A DNA stretch of 64,000 nt. Origin: Rhynchopus sp. YZ270_cl-10 (Eukaryota; Euglenozoa; Diplonemea; Diplonemida; Diplonemidae). The stretch covers positions 1,240,001 through 1,304,000 of the forward strand of contig OZ037901.1 of assembly GCA_964035575.1 (NCBI GenBank). The letters are read 5' to 3'. Below are positions 47,848 through 58,155 of the stretch, one piece after another (positions within the stretch are counted from its first letter, which is position 1; each line of letters opens with the position of its first letter). A program made the translations under genes and the position numbers. A model generated the notes under the pieces. That model made no database searches, was not told where the DNA came from, and was given only the letters and a program-made list of their open reading frames with translations.

Positions 47848-48661
47848 CATCCTTGCACAGCATCCTTGCACAGCATCCTTGCACAGCATCCTTGCACAGC
47901 ATCCTTGCACAGCATCCTTGCACAGCATCCTTGCACAGCATCCTTGCACAGCATCCTTGCACAGCATCCTTGCACAGCATCCTTGCACAGCATCCTTGCA
48001 CAGCATCCTTGCACAGCATCCTTGCACAGCATCCTTGCACAGCATCCTTGCACAGCATCCTTGCACAGCATCCTTGCACAGCATCCTTGCACAGCATCCT
48101 TGCACAGCATCCTTGCACAGCATCCTTGCACAGCATCCTTGCACAGCATCCTTGCACAGCATCCTTGCACAGCATCCTTGCACAGCATCCTTGCACAGCA
48201 TCCTTGCACAGCATCCTTGCACAGCATCCTTGCACAGCATCCTTGCACAGCATCCTTGCACAGCATCCTTGCACAGCATCCTTGCACAGCATCCTTGCAC
48301 AGCATCCTTGCACAGCATCCTTGCACAGCATCCTTGCACAGCATCCTTGCACAGCATCCTTGCACAGCATCCTTGCACAGCATCCTTGCACAGCATCCTT
48401 GCACAGCATCCTTGCACAGCATCCTTGCACAGCATCCTTGCACAGCATCCTTGCACAGCATCCTTGCACAGCATCCTTGCACAGCATCCTTGCACAGCAT
48501 CCTTGCACAGCATCCTTGCACAGCATCCTTGCACAGCATCCTTGCACAGCATCCTTGCACAGCATCCTTGCACAGCATCCTTGCACAGCATCCTTGCACA
48601 GCATCCTTGCACAGCATCCTTGCACAGCATCCTTGCACAGCATCCTTGCACAGCATCCTTG
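47845..48661. repeat. 13-base minisatellite, about 63 near-perfect copies
   Basis: The unit is CAGCATCCTTGCA, 817 bases in all, and I see no variant unit. Because 13 is not a multiple of 3 and the unit makes no stop, all six frames stay open, giving the same 13-residue cycle in each frame of a strand (ILAQHPCTASLHS on +). These open frames are a by-product and not evidence of a gene. Confidence 0.97.
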
Positions 48662-48710
48662 GCCGCCAGCTTATCGACCACACCAACCAGATAAAGTGCC
48701 TGATTTAATG

Positions 48711-49025
48711 GGGTTCATTTTTTTTTAAAGGGGTTCATTTTTTTTTAAAAAAGGGGTTCATTTTTTTTTAAAAAAGGGGTTCATTTTTTTTTAAAGGGGT
48801 TCATTTTTTTTTAAAAAGGGGTTCATTTTTTTTTAAAAAGGGGTTCATTTTTTTTTAAAAAGGGGTTCATTTTTTTTTAAAAAGGGGTTCATTTTTTTTT
48901 AAAAAAAGGGGTTCATTTTTTTTTAAAGGGGTTCATTTTTTTTTAAGGGGTTCATTTTTTTTTAGGGGTTCATTTTTTTTTAGGGGTTCATTTTTTTTTA
49001 CACAAGGGGTTCATTTTTTTTTACA
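48711..49025. repeat. GGGGTTCA-T9-A(n) tandem repeat, 15 copies
   Basis: Each unit is GGGGTTCATTTTTTTTT followed by a variable A run (1-7) and, in the last two, ACACA. The T run is constant at nine while the A run varies, giving spacings of about 18-25 bases. Confidence 0.93.
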
Positions 49026-49128
49026 CAAAAAACTATGTTAAGACGAAATCCTACCGATGTGCCTACATGGGGCGTCCCCCGTCAGTAGTGCGCCAGATGA
49101 GGGGCACGAAGCGAAATGCGGTGAAAAC

Positions 49129-49198
49129 AGGGGACCATTTTTTACAGGGGACCATTTTTTACAGGGGACCATTTTTTACAGGGGACCATTTTTTACAC
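49129..49198. repeat. 17-base repeat, 4 copies
   Basis: AGGGGACCATTTTTTAC is repeated four times without variation. It is related to the T9 repeat just upstream (GGGG, then ACC or TTC, then A and a T run, then ACA), so the two arrays probably share an ancestor. Confidence 0.9.
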
Positions 49199-49386
49199 AT
49201 TACAACACACTTGTCCTTTCTTTTTACCCTCCCTCCCTCCCCCTTTCCTTTGTTTTATTGTGAGCCTTGTACGCCTCCACGGGGCGGTCCCTGGGCAACG
49301 GTTGAGGAGTGCAGGCCGGCGAAGCGCAAGGAGTAGTGTGTCTTGTCCTTCTTTGTTTTCGTTTTTTGGTTTTTGCTTTTTTAAAA

Positions 49387-49521
49387 ATGAGGAGGAAGGC
49401 CCTTTTGGGGGCGTTGTGGGTGGTGCTGCATGTCTGCATCAGCAACAGCAGCAGGTGCTACACCAACAGCAGCAGCAACAGCAGCAACAGCAGCAACAGC
49501 AGCAACAGCAGCAACAGCAAG

Positions 49522-49555
<34 letters not shown>

Positions 49556-49589
49556 GCAACAACAGCAACAGCAGCAACAGCAGCAACAT

Positions 49590-49630
<41 letters not shown>

Positions 49631-49675
49631 GGTGCTACACCAACAGCAGCAGCAACAACATATGCCACACCAGCT

Positions 49676-49708
<33 letters not shown>

Positions 49709-51365
49709 ACAGCAGCAACAGCAGCAACAGCAGCAACAGCAGCAACAGCAGCAACAGCAGCAACAACATAAGCTGCATCAACAGCAGTAGCAGGAGCACC
49801 AACAGCAGGAGCGGCAGCTTCCTATGCTACAACAGCTTCCTCATCAGTGGCAGGAGCCCCATTCCCCCCCTTTTTTACCCCAAAAAGAGGCCTCTTGAGC
49901 CCAACAACCCAAGCAGCTGCAGCTTTGATAGCAGCAACAAAAACGTGTGTGGAGGCAACAAAGTAAAGAACTGTTGTCATAACAACCCACACCCCCCTTC
50001 CCCCCATGATATCCCCAAAAAGAGGCAATGTATGCCCAACCACATCAGTGGCTGCAACTGTGATAGCAGCAAAAACGAAATCTTCGGAGTCCTGGGTGGG
50101 GTCCCAGTATCACCCCTGGTGTGCAGCAGCAGCAGTTCCAAAGGCCTTTACAGCAGCAGTTCCAACAGCAGGCTCTACAGCTTTTTCACCAGCAGTTCCA
50201 AAGGCTTCTGCAGCAGCGGTTCCAACAGCAGGTCCAACAGCAGGCACAACAGCAGTTTAAACAGCAGTTCCAACGGCTTCTGCAGCAGCAAGAGCGTTTC
50301 CAAAAGCAGTTCCAGCAGCAGTTCCAGCAGCAGTTCCAACAGCAGGCACAACAGCAGTTTCAACTGCAGTTCCAAAGACTTCTGCAGCAGCAGCTCCAAC
50401 AGCAGGTCCAACAGCAGGCACAACAGCAGTTTCAACAGCAGTTCCAATGGCTTCTGCGGCAGCAGCTCCAACGGCGGGTCCAGCAGCGTCTCCAACAGCA
50501 GTTCCAGCAGCAGTTCCAACAGCAGGCACAACAGCAGTGTAAACAGCAGTTCCAATGGCTTCTGCAGCAGCAGTTCCAACAGCGTTTCCAAAAGCAGTTC
50601 CAGCAACAGGCACAACAGCAGTTTCATCAGCAGTTCCAAGGACTTCTGCGGCAGCAGCTCTAACGGCAGGTCCAACAGCAGTTCCAACAGCAGGCTTAAC
50701 AGCAGTTTTAACAGCAGTTCCAAAGACTTCTGCAGCAGCGGTTCCAACAGCAGGTCCAACAGCGTCTCCAAAAGCAGTTCCAGCAGCAGTTCCAACAGCA
50801 GGCACAACAGCAGTTTCAACTGCAGTTCCAAAGACTTCGGCAGCAGCAGCTCCAACAGCAGGTCCAACAGCAGGCTTAGCAGCAGTTTCAACAGCAGTTC
50901 CAAAGACTTCTGCAGCAGCGTTTCCAACAGCCGTTCCAGCAGCAGTTCCAGCAGCAGTTCCAACAGCAGGCACAACAGCAGTTTAAACAGCAGTTCCAAT
51001 GGCTTCTGCAGCAGCAGTTCCAACAGCGTTTCCAAAAGCAGTTCCAGCAACAGGCACAACAGCAGGCACAACAGCAGTTTCATCAGCAGTTCCAAGGACT
51101 TCTGCGGCAGCAGCTCTAACGGCAGGTCCAACAGCAGTTCCAACAGCAGGCTTAACAGCAGTTTTAACAGCAGTTCCAAAGACTTCTGCAGCAGCGGTTC
51201 CAACAGCAGGTCCAACAGCGTCTCCAAAAGCAGTTCCAGCAGCAGTTCCAACAGCAGGCACAACAGCAGTTTCAACTGCAGTTCCATAGACTTCTGCAGC
51301 AGCAGTTCCAACAGCAGGTCCAACAGCAGCACCAACATCAACAGCAGACGCAGCAACAACAACTT
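49387..51365 (+). repeat. CAG/CAA-rich low-complexity DNA within a long open frame
   Basis: 49438-49790 is mostly CAGCAA/CAGCAG microsatellite with blocks of GGTGCTACACCAACAG. 49855-50090 holds two diverged copies of a block of about 140 bases (CCCCAAAAAGAGGC … GATAGCAGCAA). 50110-51340 is built from blocks such as GGTCCAACAGCAGGCACAAC and AAAGACTTCTGCAGCAGC, with a duplication of about 300 bases (50530-50830 against 50990-51290). An open frame from ATG 49387 (MRRKALLGALWVVLHV) reads it as Ser/Asn-rich and is continuous with the retrotransposon frame. Other frames read it as Gln-rich or Ala/Pro/Thr-rich, so the coding frame, if any, is undecided. Confidence 0.75.
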
Positions 51366-52289
51366 AGGGGGTGGTGAGCGAGGTATGCTGGTGTTCGGGG
51401 TCAGCCTTGAGGGGCGAGAAGGACAGAGTGGCTGTGTGATGATGCGGGTGTGGCAAAAGGGGTGTGTACAGATAGAGTTTTGGTTCGACTGGTGGTGCAA
51501 CCTCTGGGAGGTCTTCACCTCCTTGCGTCAACCTGACCCCTGCTGGGTAGTCGAGGCACCTGAGTGGGGAGTGTTTGTGTCGTTCGCGGTCCTGGATCTG
51601 TGGAAGGACAGACGCGCCCCTACCCTCAGTCATCTCATTTTGTGGCTAGTGGGCAGGAGGACCAGGAGGACGCGACGAGGACACCGGTCCTTGAACTGGA
51701 CCAAGTCACAGGCGGGCAGGCTCCGTCGGCGCAAGGCGCCCTGCAATCGTCCGCCCTCTCCGGCAGCGCACCCAGTTTTCCGCAGGATCAGGGTCGCCGA
51801 TGCGTTGAGAGGTGCTTTGCAGTGTGTGGCCATCTGGGTTCTGGTTTTTGTGGGGTCTGAGCTTGGGAGGTCAGCGCCACATGTTTTGGGTTGCGCGCTT
51901 TTTCGGGACGCGGAGGTGCTGGGGGTGGGTGTGCTGCGGGGACTGTGCCGCGTTCGGAGAGGATGGCGGTGGCTGGAAGGGGCGAGCGAGCGAGTGCGCC
52001 GATGGACCGGAGGGATCCGAGTGGCTGCCAGCTTGGTGAGGGCCAGTGTGATGGGGGTGGGTCAGTTGTCGGTGTGTGCAGCCGAGTGGGTGTGGGTTGC
52101 ATGGTCCGCAGGTGGTTGTTTGGCGGGTTTTGTGGCACTGGTCGGCGTCGCGCGCCCACTTGGCTGGGTTCTTCTCTTGGAGGTGCGCCGTGTGGCAGCA
52201 CGCAGGTGGACTCGTAGGATCGGGATGGCATTTGGCATGCTGGTGGTGTCCCTACTGGTCTTGCTGTCGCTGTTGTGGCGAGCGGTGAC

Positions 52290-54297
52290 GCCCTGGGACC
52301 TGCGCCCTGCCCCTGCGGATCCGGAGCACCCGATCAGCTTGTCCCCGTTTGCGTTGACCGGTGGGTGCGCAAACGTGAACGCTCCTGCGTATACAGAGCA
52401 AGCGGTGTCTGTGGACGCGACTCTGGCGAAGTTTGGAGCTAAACGCATCCCCAACGTGTCCACAAATGATTGTGGTTATGTGGCACTACACCTCTGGGAC
52501 CACGACACGCAGCCGGACGTGAGGGCAATGCGCAAGCAGCTGTATGACACAGCAGTGGAGGTGTCGAACCGCCTGGTGCAGGTGCTGGGGTCGCAGGAGG
52601 CCATGACGGAGTTTGCCAATGGTGTGACCGGCGAGGCCCACCTCAACCACTTGGGGCTTCAGCTCACCGCGACAGCATCCCGCATCAACATCGTGGTAGT
52701 GCAGGCGTCGGAAGAGAACCCCCTCGTGCGCATCACCCCTGGTAGCAAAAGAGTCGCCAAGTCGTACGCGGAGAGCTTCCAAGCGAAACTTCCCACGGTC
52801 GTCATCGCTCTCTGTGACTCTCACTTTGAGGCAGTGGAGCTTGTCCCGGAGGTGGGGAAGACCAAGGAGGGGATGGCAGAGAAGATGAGGAAGGAGGCTC
52901 GGCAGGCAGTGCTGGACACAGCGCATTTGGATGGCATCATCCCCACCAACACCACCACCACCGCCCCCCTGGCTACCAAGCTGGGGCACATCAATGCGGA
53001 TCGGGTGTTCTGCCCCTTTGATGGATGCAGAGCGGGAATTTTGTCTTCGAGTGATGCGGTCGGGGGCCTGTCTCGTAAGGGCTTGCTGCAGCACATGCGT
53101 CGCCACCAGGCGGATGGAGCGTACATCCCCGACGAGCTGTTGGGCCACTTGGGCATGTCGCGCTGTGCGAACGATCAGTGCGACATGCTATTGCCGCAGA
53201 GCAAGGAGGTCTGCAACACCTGTACGGTGCACTTTGGCGAAGAAGGCTTCACCGCTCCGTCTCCCTCCAGTCGAGGAATGCTGACAGATCAGGATGACCT
53301 CCCCTCCTTTGAAGTCATGGGGACCACCAGGATCCAGCTGAAGGGCGGGTGCCCAGACAAACACCTGCAGCTGTACAGCGAGCTCTTCCTGAGGGTCCTC
53401 ATGGACATCCTGGAGTACCAGGACGAGGTGGCCTGGAAGCGCCTTGCACTGTTCTTCACAGTGTTGCACCGGACACGGACAGAGCGAGGGGGCAAGGACC
53501 AGGAGCGACGTTTGACGAGCACCTGGGGGAAGGACTTGGAGGCTTGGAAGGCTGGCCAGTATGTCGCCCTGTGGGAGCAAACGGTAGAGGAGCGGAAGCC
53601 AAGGCCCTCTGGGTGGTCGGATGAAGACACTGACGAAGGGAGACGGAAGCGCACCATAGCCAAAGCGAGAGCAGGACTCCCGAGCCAGGCCATGTCATGC
53701 GCTACCAGCGACGGCCTCGCCCCACAGACACCGGCGACGCTGGAAAAGCTTCAGACGAAGCACCCAGCCGCAGCTGATGCCAAGGCCCTGGAGCAGGCGG
53801 ATTGGCCACAGCCTCAGGAGGTCCCACCGGTGACAGTGGTGGAGGTGATGAAGGCCCTGCGGAGCATGCCGAAGTCATCGGCGGCGGGTCCCTCGAACGT
53901 GACGGGCGCGCACCTTCGTACACTTTGCCTACAGAGGCGGGCTAAGGGAACTTTGGCAGCGCTGGCCGCAGTGTTGACGTCTTTGGCACGAGGAAATGCT
54001 CCAGTGGAGGTGGCTGAGTTCTTCGCCGGCGCTAACTTGGTGGCTCTCCGGAAGCCTGCAAAGGGGCCGGGCCTGGAGGAGGACGTGCGTCCGATTGCGG
54101 TTGGGGACACTCTCCGCAGACTGGTGGGAAAGATTCTGTCGGCGCGAGTGCGGGTGCCTGCTAGGACGCTTCTTCTTCGAGGGAACCAGGTGGGGGTGGC
54201 AACGGCAAGGGGGGCGGCAGTGGCGACTGATGTTATCTCGCAGTACGCCGGGCGCAACCGCGGAAAAGGTAAAGTCATTTTGAAAATTGACTACCGT
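52290..54297 (+). mobile_element. 5' part of a non-LTR retrotransposon (OTU-like, zinc finger, RT start), truncated
   Basis: This continues the open frame from 49387, but recognisable protein starts only near 52290; the stretch 51366-52289 reads as improbable Trp/Arg-rich sequence in this frame. Domains in order are: an OTU-like cysteine-protease region (NDCGYVALHLW at about 52466, SHFEAVEL at about 52817); a C2H2 finger (CPFDGC…HMRRH, 53010-53107) with further Cys pairs (to about 53220); and the RT N-terminal part (SSAAGPSNVTGAHL at about 53876, VRPIAVGDTLRRLVGKIL at about 54085). The frame runs into RT motif A (LKIDYR) and stops being RT exactly where the octamer array starts. No RT core, endonuclease or 3' end is found downstream. 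The finger-then-RT order resembles R2/NeSL-type elements (inference). Confidence 0.8.
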
Positions 54298-54529
54298 AAA
54301 CCCGCAAACCCGTAAACCCGCAAACCCGCAAACCCGCAAACCCGTAAACCCGCAAACCCGCAAACCCGCAAACCCGCAAACCCGCAAACCCGTAAACCCG
54401 CAAACCCGTAAACCCGCAAACCCGCAAACCCGCAAACCCGCAAACCCGTAAACCCGCAAACCCGCAAACCCGCAAACCCGCAAACCCGCAAACCCGCAAA
54501 CCCGCAAACCCGCAAACCCGCAAACCCGC
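54298..54529. repeat. AAACCCGC octamer array 1, about 29 copies
   Basis: Units are AAACCCGC with scattered AAACCCGT. The complementary strand has GGG runs every 8 bases, so it could form G-quadruplexes. The array starts within retrotransposon RT motif A and ends at CCCGCACAAGAAG, similar to the CCCGCACGAGAAG end of array 2. Confidence 0.96.
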
Positions 54530-54740
54530 ACAAGAAGAAAGCTCGCTAAAATGTAGGAGGCTGGTGTGGTTGTGAACAGAACTTATTTTTTATTGTCTGA
54601 AGGTTTTGCATTTTTACAAATGTGAATGCCGAAAAAATTGAATAGAAAAATGAATTAAACTTGGCTCACCCCTCATTTCTCTTTTCATAGCACTTTTGTA
54701 CTCACACACCAAAAACAGGTGAACTATTTCTCAAAAAACT

Positions 54741-55305
54741 ATGAACACCATGAAGATTAAGCGGAAGCCAGTGCCCTTTGTGCAGAAGAAAGATGCACCA
54801 AGCATGTTGGCGGTGTTCAATGTGCAGGATCAAGCTCCTCATGAGAATGAGGAATTGCCACCAATTCCAGTGTGCTCCCAGAAGAAGGAGACAGTACTAA
54901 CGAAGGTACAGGAGCAAGGCGTTAAAACAGAGGAGCAAACTCAGAAGGACTCTGTGCTTCCGTCAGAACAGGCCGCAGCATTGGAAATTCCTGTTTCTGC
55001 AGAAAGCTTTTCCTCAGTGACTGAAGAGCTGAAAGAGGTGAAACAGACTGTCTCAGATCTCAAGAAACAGCTGAACGAAGTGTTCCTTCTGTGTCAGGAC
55101 ATGAAAAAGGTATGTATCAACTTTTCAAGTATCACTTTCAACAACTCAAACTCAACAGGAGCTAGACAGAAAGAGAAAGCGCGAAGCAGCAGAAGACGAA
55201 AAAATAGCAAAGACGTGTTATGCTCACGAATGCTCTAGTACTTGGAGGGGAAGGGAATTTCAACACAAAGGTGCTCTTTTCCAGCACAATAAAGCACATC
55301 ATTAG
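54741..55305 (+). CDS. Small coiled-coil/zinc-finger-like protein with one intron (exons 54741-55109 and 55159-55305)
   Basis: Removing a 49-base GT-AG intron (55110-55158: GTATGTATCA … CTCAACAG) gives a 171-residue protein. The N-terminal half is polar and Lys/Glu/Gln-rich. Residues of about 90-140 form a likely coiled coil (SSVTEELKEVKQTVSDLKKQ) that continues across the junction as KELDRKRKREAAEDE. The C-terminus has a finger-like pattern: CYAHEC, then Phe, Leu and HNKAHH. Without splicing the frame stays open and ends at 55238 with a tail lacking the heptad pattern and finger. The gene lies in the AT-rich island with a very different codon use from the GC-rich genes to its left. The family is not recognised. 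Confidence 0.6.
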
Positions 55306-55837
55306 AGAATAATTTTTTTTTTTTCGTTTGGGGGTATTTCTTATCGCAGAGAATGTGCAAATTACTTCTTCCTGCGCAAAAATATGGGTTCCCCTTTTTT
55401 TAATGCACATGCAGATTGGTTTTAATTTTTGTCAAAATTTTCAAGATCATTTTTTAATTATTTTTTTTTGAAAACTTAGTTGTGAGACTTTTTTATTTTC
55501 CTTCTTGAAAACTCAAAACTTTCTCCCACCCACCATTTTATATTTTCTACAATACAATTTCTAGCAATTTATCACAACTATTCAAAACTAACATAACAGT
55601 GGTCTGGGTACTTTACTTTTTGCAAAAAAAAAAATGAAAAGACAACGAAAGCGAGGAAAGATCTGATGATGGGCACACTAATAAGAAGGCTAATACAAAG
55701 ACAACATAAGCTGAAGAGGGAAACACTTCCCCAAAACGAAAGAGAGTTTAATGAGAATTAATATTTCTATTCACATTGTTTCCCAGATTCCTTCTTTCTT
55801 CACATACATTAGCATAGGAACACATGGCATAAATAAT
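55306..55837. other. AT-rich spacer with a diverged copy of the next gene's first exon
   Basis: 55634-55720 begins ATGAAAAGACAACG and continues with GATGGGC and AAGACAAC blocks in the order seen at 55838-55920. It is a partial, diverged duplication of the 5' end of the zinc-finger gene. The rest is A/T runs. Confidence 0.6.
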
Positions 55838-57154
55838 ATGAAAAGGCAACGTAGTGAGAGCGGGTCTGCGGATGGGCGTGCTGACAAAAAGCCTAAGACA
55901 ACAAAAGAAGCAACACAGGAGGCAGAAGAAGATGATACAGAAGCTTTTCAAAAACAGACTGGAGAGGATGATGAAGAAAAGGAAAAAACAGAAGATGAGC
56001 GCAATGAACCTACAACAGTAGAATGCAGTACAAAACGGAAGAGGGGAGATGATGAACCAAGAAGTGCGCAGGAGCAGAAACCTTTCATTTGTGAAAACTG
56101 TGGTGCCAGCTTTGCAGTAGATAAACAGCTCAAAGCACACAAAAAAGGCTCAAAAAAATGCAAAAAAACGTGTCCAAAGTGCAGAATTACGTTTTCTAAT
56201 TTCCTTGAGAGGCACAATCATCAGAAGGGCTGCACAGGTGGGTTTCAGGAAGCACCTTCTACTCCTTCTCCTCAGGAAGCACCTTCTACTCCTGATGTGC
56301 CACCCCCCAAGAAGCAAAAACTGGATAAGACTTCAGACGGCCGTTTCAAATGTCCTAATTGCGATGCTACATACAAACGTATTCACAAATTGACGGAGCA
56401 TCTGAAAAAATGTCAACCTGCCTGTACTCTTTGTAGGCGCAGTTTTTCATCACCTCTGCAGGCACAGAAGGAAAATCATGCGTGCTTAGGAAAACTTTGC
56501 TGTGAGCACTGTGGGGAAGAATTCACCGAGGTTAAAAACATGAAATCACATGCAGCAACCTGCGAAAAAACATGTCCGTACTGCTATGCACAGTTTGCAG
56601 AGGTAAATATTCTACTGAAACACATCACACAATACTGCCTGAGGTTCAAAACTCTCAATTGCAAAATGGACTATCTTTCATACATTTTGCTTGGACAGGA
56701 TGAGAGAGAGTTACAAAAGGAGAATGTGAGTGCTATAACACCTGCACTGTCTGCTAGTGTTGCAGCAGTTTTGTGTTTGGCAGCCATAGAACTTCCCCAG
56801 TACTTTGACTTCAACGATTACACACCGCCGTTATTTTCCTGGCTGTTCCATTCAGCTGAAGTATTTCGCATTTCGGCGTTAAGGACTTCTTCAAGGCCAT
56901 ACTATGCCACACAGGATAATCTGCTAAGGTTCCAAAAAGTGCTGCTGTGGTCACACATAAATGTTCCCTTGATTAAGGACAACAAACCAAAATCTCACAC
57001 CTTCAACGACTGTGTGGTCGACATCATGCAAAAAAAATGGGATCTCAGAAAGCTAAAGTCACTTGAAACAAAAAGGCAGCAGACGTATACCAAACTTGAT
57101 GAGCTTGAGGAGGTTAAAGCTAGGATCTCATGCTTAGGTCTCTTATCACAGTAG
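55838..57154 (+). CDS. Protein with six tandem C2HC zinc fingers
   Basis: The product is 438 residues if started at ATG 55838 (MKRQRSESGSADGR). This start is preferred over the in-frame ATG at 55751 because a diverged copy of the gene start begins at the equivalent ATG (55634). An acidic, Lys-rich segment (about 15-105) precedes fingers CENCGASF…C, CPKCRITF…C and CPNCDATY…C. These are followed by CTLCRRSF…C, CEHCGEEF…C and CPYCYAQF…C. All six end in Cys where classical fingers have a second His. A C-terminal domain of about 160 residues is unrecognised (ALSASVAAVLCLAAIELPQY; RPYYATQDNLLRF). DNA or RNA binding in the nucleus is likely. It is AT-rich like the rest of the island. The reading may continue in another frame (57130-57408), so the C-terminus is uncertain. 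Confidence 0.72.
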   Translation: MKRQRSESGSADGRADKKPKTTKEATQEAEEDDTEAFQKQTGEDDEEKEKTEDERNEPTTVECSTKRKRGDDEPRSAQEQKPFICENCGASFAVDKQLKAHKKGSKKCKKTCPKCRITFSNFLERHNHQKGCTGGFQEAPSTPSPQEAPSTPDVPPPKKQKLDKTSDGRFKCPNCDATYKRIHKLTEHLKKCQPACTLCRRSFSSPLQAQKENHACLGKLCCEHCGEEFTEVKNMKSHAATCEKTCPYCYAQFAEVNILLKHITQYCLRFKTLNCKMDYLSYILLGQDERELQKENVSAITPALSASVAAVLCLAAIELPQYFDFNDYTPPLFSWLFHSAEVFRISALRTSSRPYYATQDNLLRFQKVLLWSHINVPLIKDNKPKSHTFNDCVVDIMQKKWDLRKLKSLETKRQQTYTKLDELEEVKARISCLGLLSQ

Positions 57155-57408
57155 TCACTTCTAGGACCTATGAGACAGAAGGATATTCTTGCTTTCATTT
57201 TTTGCCAAAGGGGCAATCTCCTGAAGATGTTCTTATGCAAATACCATCAGAAAAGAGACTGCTGATAGTGCAAACTTATCAACCTCCCCACTTCAACATT
57301 GGTACAGGAACTCCAGAAAATGTACTGAAAGCACATAAAAAAGCCCTAATTTACCCCACATTTCCAGACAATCACCTTTCTGACTTTCAACCGGGTGATC
57401 TTGACTAA
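57130..57408 (+). CDS. Small open frame overlapping the end of the zinc-finger gene
   Basis: 92 residues from ATG 57130, overlapping the previous gene by 25 bases in another frame. The middle reads like ordinary protein (SCFHFLPKGQSPEDVLMQIP; RLLIVQTYQPPHFNIGTGTP). It may be a small separate gene or a last exon of the zinc-finger gene. I do not recognise it. Confidence 0.4.
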   Translation: MLRSLITVVTSRTYETEGYSCFHFLPKGQSPEDVLMQIPSEKRLLIVQTYQPPHFNIGTGTPENVLKAHKKALIYPTFPDNHLSDFQPGDLD

Positions 57409-58155
57409 AAAAATTTTTTCCTTTTTTTCTTTACAGTAAATTACTGTAAAAGACTTTTATTTTTATTTTTATTTTTTTTTTCTTCCCAGCCGGAGAGAAT
57501 CAGATTAAATCTCTTGTGATGAAGAAATATTTGTTTGAACATGTTCATTGGATTGAAAAAAAATATGAGAAAAAAAAAACTGGGTAAGCTTAGCCCATCT
57601 AAAAAAAAGGATTTTATTTTTGTTTCTGTTTCACTGTTTTTTTAAACTGTTTTTGTGGAGTTCGTTTAGTTTTAAAAAAAATCAATTAGTTTGGAAATTG
57701 TAGCAGTTTTTATTTTTACAGAGACTTTTTGACCGGTTTGATCAGCAGTTTTTGTTGTTTTTTTCTTCCCAGCCGGAGATACTCTCTTGTGATGAAGAAA
57801 ATATTTTTGTCTTGGATTAAAAAAAATAAGGAAATATAGGGTTTGCGGGTTTTCGGGTTTGCGGAAGAGGTTAAAACATAGCTTTAAAAAAAGACTACAC
57901 CTTGAAGAAGGCGCTCACTTTGGCGGGTGAGAGTATTGTCATGCCATAAAAATAAAAAGATCAAAAATGAGAAAAGGAAAAAGAAAAAGAAAAAGAAAAA
58001 ACACACAAAATGACTGAATAGCTCACGCACTTTTACTGTTTCTTTTTTCCTATCCTCATCACCACCACTTCCCACACAGAAACCTACACATACCTGATAT
58101 TCAATTCATCCATACAAATGAATTTTGTAATCTTGATCAGTGCACAGATTATGTA
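57409..58155. other. AT-rich non-coding stretch with a direct duplication
   Basis: TTCTTCCCAGCCGGAGA followed by CTCTTGTGATGAAGAA occurs near 57481-57530 and again near 57763-57800, each before GGATTGAAA or GGATTAAAA. At 57840-57866 three G-strand copies of the octamer (GGGTTTGC) occur in the orientation opposite to the big arrays. Confidence 0.7.

Noticed and set aside
47845-48661. CRISPR array
   Set aside because: Units are contiguous with no spacers, and the context is eukaryotic. The same applies to the other tandem arrays.
47780-48728. Six long open frames across the 13-mer array
   Set aside because: The length 13 is coprime with 3 and the unit has no stops on either strand, so openness carries no information.
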